DNA from: Geoalkalibacter subterraneus
GTDB lineage: Bacteria > Desulfobacterota > Desulfuromonadia > Desulfuromonadales > Geoalkalibacteraceae
Direction: 5' to 3'
DNA length: 64,000 bases
Assembly (NCBI RefSeq): GCF_000827125.1
Contig: NZ_CP010312.1
Coordinates: forward strand, 124,001 to 188,000
Positions 58,811 to 64,000 of this stretch are shown here, piece after piece. A program made the position numbers and the translations under genes. Numbering within the stretch: position 1 is the first letter of the stretch; each line of letters begins with the position of its first letter. The notes under the pieces are model-generated. The model worked only from the letters and a program-made list of their open reading frames with translations, was not told the DNA's origin and ran no database searches.

Positions 58811-60387
58811 CAGAAATTAACAAAATTGAAAAAAAACGCCTTGCGCTCCAAGCTAAACTTGATGGCGGCAAAACCCCCGAGGACCGTAATCACATGGGGC
58901 AGTTCGCGACCCCAACCACGCTTGCTAGAGAGATCCTTACTCATGGAGTCCGCCTTTTGCCCGCCAGCGAGAAGATCAGATTCTTTGACCCTGGCATTGG
59001 GACCGGTTCTTTCTATTCAGCCTTGCGCGCTGTTGTAGTCGCCGAGAGGATCGAGAGTGCCGCCGGCTTCGAAATTGACCCACACTATGGAAAACCCGCC
59101 AAAGCCTTTTGGAAAGGCACAAAATTAAATATCCGGCTAGAGGACTTTACCCAAGCCGAGCCAGAAGAGCGGCTTAAGGCTAACCTGCTAATTTGCAATC
59201 CGCCTTATGTCCGACACCACCACATGGACGCTGCCAAGAAGGCCGACCTACAGTGTCGCACGGAAAAAGCTTGTGGTGTAAAAATCAATGGCCTGTCAGG
59301 GCTTTACTGCTACTTCATGGGGCTCTCGCACAAATGGATGGAGCAGGATGGTATCGCTGGATGGCTTGTTCCAAGTGAATTCATGGGCGTAAACTACGGT
59401 AAAATGCTCAAATCCTACCTGCTTGACAAGGTAACCCTCCTGCAAGTTCACCGCTTTGATCCAGAAGACGTTCAGTTTACTGATGCGCTTGTGTCGTCGG
59501 CAGTCGTCTGGTTCAAAAACGCGCCACCTCCCTCAAATCACGACGTAATTTTCTCGTATGGCGGCACGCTGACAGAACCTGCTCTTTCGCGCAAAGTTCT
59601 AGCCTCTGAACTCGCGCATGAAGGTAAATGGACCCGTTACCCCCAAGCCGATAAAGCCACCATACGAGTTGAGATCACACTTGGAGATCTGTTCGATATC
59701 AAGCGCGGTCTCGCAACTGGAGATAACAGCTTCTTCATCATGGACCGAAAAAAGATAGAGGCTTACAATTTACCGATGGAGTGCTTCAGGCCAGTCCTGC
59801 CAGGATCACGTTATATTCCAAGTGACGAGATTAAGGCCGATAAGGACGGGCTGCCGCTAATCGACATGCAATTTTTTTTACTCCACACCAGTCTCTCGGA
59901 AAACGATATAGCGCAACGCTATCCCACGCTCAAAGCCTATCTCGACACCGGCAGGAAAGGTGAAAGGCCCGTTGCAGAGCGGTATCTTTGCCGATCACGT
60001 CGTCCGTGGTATGCCCAAGAAAACCGGCCTGCTGCACCTATTATCTGTACCTACATGGGCCGGAGCAGGAAAGGATCTAAGCCTTTTCGCTTTATTCTTA
60101 ATCACTCTCAAGCGACAGCATGTAATGGATATCTGATGCTCTATCCCAAACCGCTCCTCGCACATGCAGCTGCAAAGGATCCAGAGATAATGCGCACGGT
60201 CTGGAAGTTCTTGAATGGAATTAAGGTGGACGAGTTGCTTTCACATGGCCGCGTCTATGGTGGTGGACTTCACAAGTTGGAACCTAAGGAACTCAGAGGC
60301 TTCCCGGCTGAAGGCCTCATCGCACGCATTCCAGAAATTGGGGCACTTCACAGACAGCTTAGCCTGTTCGAGAAAGCTGTCATTTAG
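58807..60387 (+). CDS. Eco57I-type N6-adenine DNA methylase
   Basis: This 526-residue class I methylase shows HMGQFATPTTLAREIL (about 31), motif I FDPGIGTGSFYSAL (about 61) and the catalytic LICNPPYVRHHH (about 128). The C-terminal half is the target recognition part (LPGSRYIPSDEI, RVYGGGLHKLEPKEL). It resembles M.PstI/Eco57I-like enzymes. No restriction gene follows, so it is an orphan or the survivor of a decayed system. Confidence 0.88.
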   Translation: MTEINKIEKKRLALQAKLDGGKTPEDRNHMGQFATPTTLAREILTHGVRLLPASEKIRFFDPGIGTGSFYSALRAVVVAERIESAAGFEIDPHYGKPAKAFWKGTKLNIRLEDFTQAEPEERLKANLLICNPPYVRHHHMDAAKKADLQCRTEKACGVKINGLSGLYCYFMGLSHKWMEQDGIAGWLVPSEFMGVNYGKMLKSYLLDKVTLLQVHRFDPEDVQFTDALVSSAVVWFKNAPPPSNHDVIFSYGGTLTEPALSRKVLASELAHEGKWTRYPQADKATIRVEITLGDLFDIKRGLATGDNSFFIMDRKKIEAYNLPMECFRPVLPGSRYIPSDEIKADKDGLPLIDMQFFLLHTSLSENDIAQRYPTLKAYLDTGRKGERPVAERYLCRSRRPWYAQENRPAAPIICTYMGRSRKGSKPFRFILNHSQATACNGYLMLYPKPLLAHAAAKDPEIMRTVWKFLNGIKVDELLSHGRVYGGGLHKLEPKELRGFPAEGLIARIPEIGALHRQLSLFEKAVI

Positions 60388-60612
60388 GCCACGACGTTGA
60401 ATCTTAGGCCCTGCGAACCTGATTCGCGGATGTTAGCAATCCAATGACAAGGTAGAAAACCACCCAAGCCAAGAAATTTGGATATTTGCTGCCATCATCG
60501 CCATCCTATTTTTATTAGGGGCTTTTTCGGATTTTCACGACCGACTAGACGTGTTGTAACACGGCTAATCGGCTATCTAATCTATGTTATATGAATAAAG
60601 CGAGATCGTAGA
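60388..60612. other. Intergenic, possible lost cassette
   Basis: A start-less frame encodes a hydrophobic stretch (IWIFAAIIAILFLLGAFS) ending in a TAA at a TAACACGG...GTTATAT palindrome that is weakly attC-like. This could be the remains of a small membrane-protein cassette. Confidence 0.3.
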
Positions 60613-61365
60613 ATGGGTTTTTCACAAATCGTCAGTCAAATAGTCAGTGCGCTTTGGCATCTTAAATCACCTTGGTTCAAAGGTGTTGTTGGCGAGTTTA
60701 ACGTCAATTTATCAGCAAAGTTTTTACTGGATAAAGAAAAATACCATTTGATCAAGAACGTAACCCTACCAACAGAAGATGGAAGCACACAGATAGATCA
60801 CATCATCGTTTCTGAATTTGGCGTTTTCGTTGTTGAAACAAAAAACATGAAAGGCTGGATATTTGGGAGCCCCAACCAGAAAACATGGACTCAGAAGATT
60901 TATAAACATTCAAACAAATTTCAGAATCCATTGCATCAGAACTATAAGCATGTAAAAACCCTTGAGTCATTGTTGGGCCTAAATGAGCAGCAAGTACATT
61001 CTGTGATTGTTTTTGTAGGTGACAGCACATTTAAAACAGAAATGCCAGAAAATGTGACCTATGGCGGTGGCTATGCGAGGTATATCAAATCAAAGAAAAC
61101 GCCAGTTCTAAGCGAGTCACAAGTAATAGAAATCGTGAAACAAATAGAGCAGGGAAGGCTCACTTCATCATTTAAAACAAATCGCGAGCATGTTAGGCAC
61201 GTAAAAAATATCGTGGCCGAAAAAGAAAATAGCAATGTCCCGAGTTGCCCAAAATGCGGTAGTGCAATGGTTCTGCGGGAAGCCAAGAAAGGTCAAAATG
61301 TCGGTAAGAAATTCTGGGGTTGTACAAAGTTTCCTCAATGCAGAGGAATCATAAATGGCACATAA
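60613..61365 (+). CDS. NERD-domain nuclease-like protein with C4 zinc finger
   Basis: The 250-residue protein has an N-terminal membrane-proximal segment and a NERD domain (TQIDHIIVSEFGVFVVETKN, about 60-79, giving D...ExK). The C-terminus is a topoisomerase-type zinc finger (CPKCGSAMVLREAKKG and GCTKFPQCRG). NERD proteins are predicted nucleases. The gene is followed by an attC-like palindrome. Confidence 0.88.
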   Translation: MGFSQIVSQIVSALWHLKSPWFKGVVGEFNVNLSAKFLLDKEKYHLIKNVTLPTEDGSTQIDHIIVSEFGVFVVETKNMKGWIFGSPNQKTWTQKIYKHSNKFQNPLHQNYKHVKTLESLLGLNEQQVHSVIVFVGDSTFKTEMPENVTYGGGYARYIKSKKTPVLSESQVIEIVKQIEQGRLTSSFKTNREHVRHVKNIVAEKENSNVPSCPKCGSAMVLREAKKGQNVGKKFWGCTKFPQCRGIINGT

Positions 61366-61416
61366 CAATCACATGCACTCGGACAACCAAAAGCGCCGCT
61401 CGGAGTGTATGGGCGA
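61363..61416 (+). other. attC-like palindrome
   Basis: CATGCACTC and GAGTGTATG pair with one mismatch around a loop, next to the stop codon and a TAACAA start as in many attC sites. The right core is degenerate. Confidence 0.35.
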
Positions 61417-61419
61417 ATG

Positions 61420-62427
61420 GCGGTCATAAATATGTTCAATCCGCTTACTCCTAACGAAATTTACCACGGAGACTCCAGAAATCTATTAAATAGAATTGAG
61501 AAAAATTCAATTGCTTTAAGTATATGGTCTCCGCCTTATTTCGTTGGAAAAGAATATGAAAAAGATTTGTCATTTGATGATTGGAAAAAACTATTAAGAG
61601 ATGTTATTGCTTTGCACTTTCCAATTATCAAGCCTGGTGGATTTTTGGCGATCAATATTGCAGATATTTTATGCTTTAGGGATGAAGGTATGCCCAAAAT
61701 TATGGCGGAAAACATCTCCCGAAGAAAAATTTCGCTTTCCAAGGAAGATATATTGGCAGTCAAGAAAAAACATCCTGACTGGAACAGATACAAACTCGCT
61801 GAGCACTTCGGATGTAGTGAACAAACTATTGATAGAAGGCTTAACGGAAATAACATCAGAGGTGGAAAATACCAATCGCAAACCAGAGTTTTCTTAGTTG
61901 GAGGGTTAATAGAAGAAGCAGCTTTATCCGCTGGATTCTATTTGTATGATCGTAGGATATGGGTAAAAGATGCAACATGGGAAAATTCACGGTGGCATAC
62001 CATATCCTATCGCTCTGTGGACGAGTCTGAATATCTGTATATTTTTTGGAAGCCGGGGATTACTAAGGTTGATCGTTCAAGATTAACAAAGGAAGAATGG
62101 GTAAATTGGGGTTCAAGAGGTGTATGGGAAATACCATCTGTTCGTAGCAACGCAGATCACGATTCGAAATTTCCAGTTGAGCTTCCGAGAAGAGCGATAA
62201 AGATTTTTACCGAACCAGGGGAGATTGTTCTTGATTGTTTTATGGGAAGTGGAACAACTGCGGTGGCAGCCATTAGTGAAGGAAGGCAATATATTGGTAT
62301 TGAGAAAGAGGAAAAATCGGTAGCAATTGCAAAAAAGGCTACAGATTCAATCAATACGTATACGAAGGAACCTGTTCAGATGGATTTAATGATCAGGGAG
62401 TTAGAAACATCATACGGCACAGAGTAA
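61420..62427 (+). CDS. DNA N4/N6 methyltransferase with internal HTH
   Basis: This protein of about 335 residues is a beta-class methylase: the catalytic SIWSPPYFVGKEYE comes first (about 35) and motif I DCFMGSGTTAVAA last (about 272). An insertion near residues 107-130 (HPDWNRYKLAEHFGCSEQTI) reads as a helix-turn-helix and may bind DNA. Starts at 61405, 61420 or 61432 are possible. It is flanked by attC sites, so it is a likely integron cassette. Confidence 0.85.
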   Translation, partial: AVINMFNPLTPNEIYHGDSRNLLNRIEKNSIALSIWSPPYFVGKEYEKDLSFDDWKKLLRDVIALHFPIIKPGGFLAINIADILCFRDEGMPKIMAENISRRKISLSKEDILAVKKKHPDWNRYKLAEHFGCSEQTIDRRLNGNNIRGGKYQSQTRVFLVGGLIEEAALSAGFYLYDRRIWVKDATWENSRWHTISYRSVDESEYLYIFWKPGITKVDRSRLTKEEWVNWGSRGVWEIPSVRSNADHDSKFPVELPRRAIKIFTEPGEIVLDCFMGSGTTAVAAISEGRQYIGIEKEEKSVAIAKKATDSINTYTKEPVQMDLMIRELETSYGTE

Positions 62428-62429
62428 CC

Positions 62430-62500
62430 GCACAACAAGGCGCTGCACCGGCGGCAATTCCGCTGCGCTCCATTGCCGCCGGTGAGCTTGGTCGTTGGGC
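62430..62500 (+). other. attC integron recombination site
   Basis: GCACAAC (62430-62436) and GTTGGGC (62494-62500) bracket a near-perfect palindrome with ACCGGCGGCAA and TTGCCGCCGGT as inner arms. Core, spacing and symmetry all fit attC. It follows the methylase stop by three bases. Confidence 0.75.
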
Positions 62501-63238
62501 GGCCTACTCTTAGATGACAGTCAAATCAACCATGATCGTTCCCCTTTTTAGTTGTTCTGGGGTCATTAAGTGACCGGGCTATGTCACCTTCAAACAGGTT
62601 TCATCACCACTACACCCGGCGATAGTGGTGCATAGGGCAGATTGCTTGCCCTTTCGTAGGGGCTGGATACCGGCGGCAATCCAGGATTGACAAAAATCCT
62701 GCTATCCGGCAGTGCCTGTCCGTGTGTGCCATCGGACAGCGCCGTGCGATACGGCCGGGTGGCGAATCCGGCGCGACTCAGGGGGAGGGCAGCCTACTGC
62801 ATAAGAATGCGCCCGCGTTTCAGCGGATCGGCTTCGGCATCGTGCCGCTACTTCCCATGCCCATGGGGTTCACTGGACCGACACCCTGAGCTTTTCTAGT
62901 TGCCCAGTTTTCACTGAGCAACCTTATGCTGGTTGCTTTTAAGAGGCCAGCTACCTCTTATGTTCCTTAAAAGCGCAAGGCTTTCAAGGAACCGCTCTGA
63001 TCAGGGCGCAATGCCTGAACAGAATTGATCCCTCGATGCAATACCGAGAAGATCTAACCTCTACGAACGCAATGTCATAAAGGTGAATATGGTGCAACTA
63101 TAACAGAAAAATTTATTGCCAGCCCCCTAAATAAGGTCAAATTGCTGCCTTATTTATGGATTTTTTCGAAAACTTTCCCCATTTCTTCCGCTTTGGACCC
63201 GAAAACATCGATAACATGCTTGCCGGCCAGATGCCAGA
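62501..63238. other. Long region without a supported gene
   Basis: About 740 bases follow the attC site. The 70-codon frame at 62687 lacks a good start signal and similarity. No integrase, repeat or terminator is clear to me. It may be decayed DNA of an integron or IS. Confidence 0.5.
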
Positions 63239-63417
63239 ATTCGGTGCGATTCGTTACTTCCATTGCTCGCAGCCTGGGCATGGTCTCGGTGGCAGAAGGC
63301 GTAGAGACCCCGGAGCAGATTGCCTTCTTGCGGCAGTGCCAGTGTGACCATTTCCAAGGTTGTTACTTTGGCCGCCCACTTGCCTCCCTGCAGTTTACCA
63401 CCGACAACCTTTCCTGA
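63239..63417 (+). pseudogene. C-terminal remnant of an EAL phosphodiesterase domain
   Basis: The frame reads FVTSIARSLGMVSVAEGVET, then CQCDHFQGCYFGRPL, the end of an EAL domain that hydrolyses cyclic di-GMP. The EAL motif and the rest of the domain are absent, so it is inactive debris. Confidence 0.75.
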
Positions 63418-63426
63418 CCCGAAAGG

Positions 63427-64000
63427 TCAGCAGGCCGGCGCAAACTGAGCGTTGCACTCGACACACAGTATCTTTATCTCAGGCTTCCCCCAAACGTTGG
63501 TGCTACACTTGGGACAGCTATATTTGACCCGGTTTGATCCGTTGGTCTTTTTCTTGCCCGAGCTTTCATCGACGTCGACCACAACGCCAATCTTTCGCAG
63601 CTCCTCGAATTTCTCTTCGATATCGCGCCCCGGGTCCGTCTCAACCATCTTGCGTACTTCATCGACCGCATCACGGTCTTGCTCATCCTCAATATCAATC
63701 CCTCTGTCCTCTGCCTGCGCACGGGATCGAGACTGATGCTCCATACTCTCTATTCTGGCCTTGTTGCGCAAATCCTCCAGATACCAATCCGGAGGGAAGC
63801 GATCCATCCATGAGAGCTTGAACTTCTCCGTCAGAAGAAGACTGCATGCTTTCTCGAACTGCCCCCCTTCGAGAATATAGTGATGCACATGCTGCCCCGT
63901 GCGAGACCCTCCAGGCTCTCCGGTGGAAGAGGGCATAAGTCCCACCTCCTCCATAGCATCGGCCCATTCCTGGTTGTGGTAACCCCCGCGGCTTTTTCTC
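63427..64000 (-). CDS. SprT-like zinc protein, C-terminal part
   Basis: The frame continues past the right edge, so the N-terminus is missing. It shows GYHNQEWADAMEEVGLMPSS and TGQHVHHYI, as in SprT-like proteins, then a charged helical segment and a zinc ribbon (CPKCSTNVWG, CVECNAQF). The protease HExxH would lie outside the window. Confidence 0.7.
   Translation of the reverse strand, partial: RKSRGGYHNQEWADAMEEVGLMPSSTGEPGGSRTGQHVHHYILEGGQFEKACSLLLTEKFKLSWMDRFPPDWYLEDLRNKARIESMEHQSRSRAQAEDRGIDIEDEQDRDAVDEVRKMVETDPGRDIEEKFEELRKIGVVVDVDESSGKKKTNGSNRVKYSCPKCSTNVWGKPEIKILCVECNAQFAPAC

Noticed and set aside
62687-62899. 70-codon frame after the attC site
   Set aside because: No ribosome-binding site, composition like random GC-rich DNA, and no family match.

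Overview
This 64 kb window looks like part of a plasmid (or an integrated plasmid) from a Gram-negative bacterium. The evidence is a TrfA-type replication initiator (42897-43772, minus strand) next to a tract of nine 19-bp iterons with an AT-rich stretch and a DnaA box (40604-41181). Promoters are sigma70-like (TTGACx, 17 bp, TATAAT-like), Shine-Dalgarno sequences are strong (AAAGGAGG) and TTG/GTG starts are common. I cannot name the host. A Desulfuromonadales-like or other proteobacterial host is only a guess. No conjugation, partition or tRNA/rRNA genes are visible.

Layout. Positions 1-5310 hold the end of a type I restriction-modification locus (hsdS fragment, small ORF, hsdR) followed by an ISL3-type transposase. 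Positions 5784-9123 carry an IscB nuclease with its upstream omega (HEARO) RNA, then short attC-like cassettes, one encoding a DUF5131 protein. Positions 9295-17305 hold a TPR protein, an RDD membrane protein, an operon with a C5 methyltransferase and an ERCC4/XPF-type nuclease, and a run of small unknown proteins. At 17558-18277 is a membrane protein whose middle is built from an extended hexanucleotide repeat. Positions 19000-26758 hold small plasmid genes, an IS200/IS605 element (tnpA+tnpB) that splits a gene, integron-like mini cassettes, a NUMOD4-like protein and a secreted thermonuclease. A second, tnpA-less, tnpB-frameshifted element lies at 26769-28142.

The centre (29312-39120) is a type IV-A CRISPR-Cas locus. 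One promoter appears to drive a CysH-like PP-loop gene (frameshifted in its ATP loop), a zinc protein ending in VWF, an adenine methylase, csf5, csf1, csf2 and csf3. A CRISPR array of 16 repeats and the DinG helicase gene csf4 follow. Immediately beyond are two more members of the VWF family, then oriV, a second inverted copy of the IS200/IS605 element, trfA and a fifth family member. At least five proteins share a CxC...CxxC zinc signature and a conserved C-terminal (V/A)WF tail. I do not recognise this family, and it is the most novel-looking thing in the window.

Positions 45035-57184 carry accessory genes: a DUF6166 protein, a secreted two-repeat protein, NfeD plus an SPFH/stomatin protein, an AcrVA2-like protein, a HEIGH metallopeptidase, a GGDEF protein, a MazG-like protein, ThyX and an XRE regulator. 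Positions 57267-60387 are a decayed defence-like operon (AAA ATPase, broken partner, Eco57I-like methylase). The tail holds a NERD nuclease-like protein, a DNA methylase ending in a good attC site, an EAL-domain remnant and the C-terminal part of an SprT-like protein.

Taken together the replicon is rich in RNA-guided systems (type IV-A CRISPR, IscB, TnpB), DNA modification enzymes and counter-defence candidates. Many accessory genes share one very AT-rich promoter design. Function assignments come from motifs read by eye; no database search was run.
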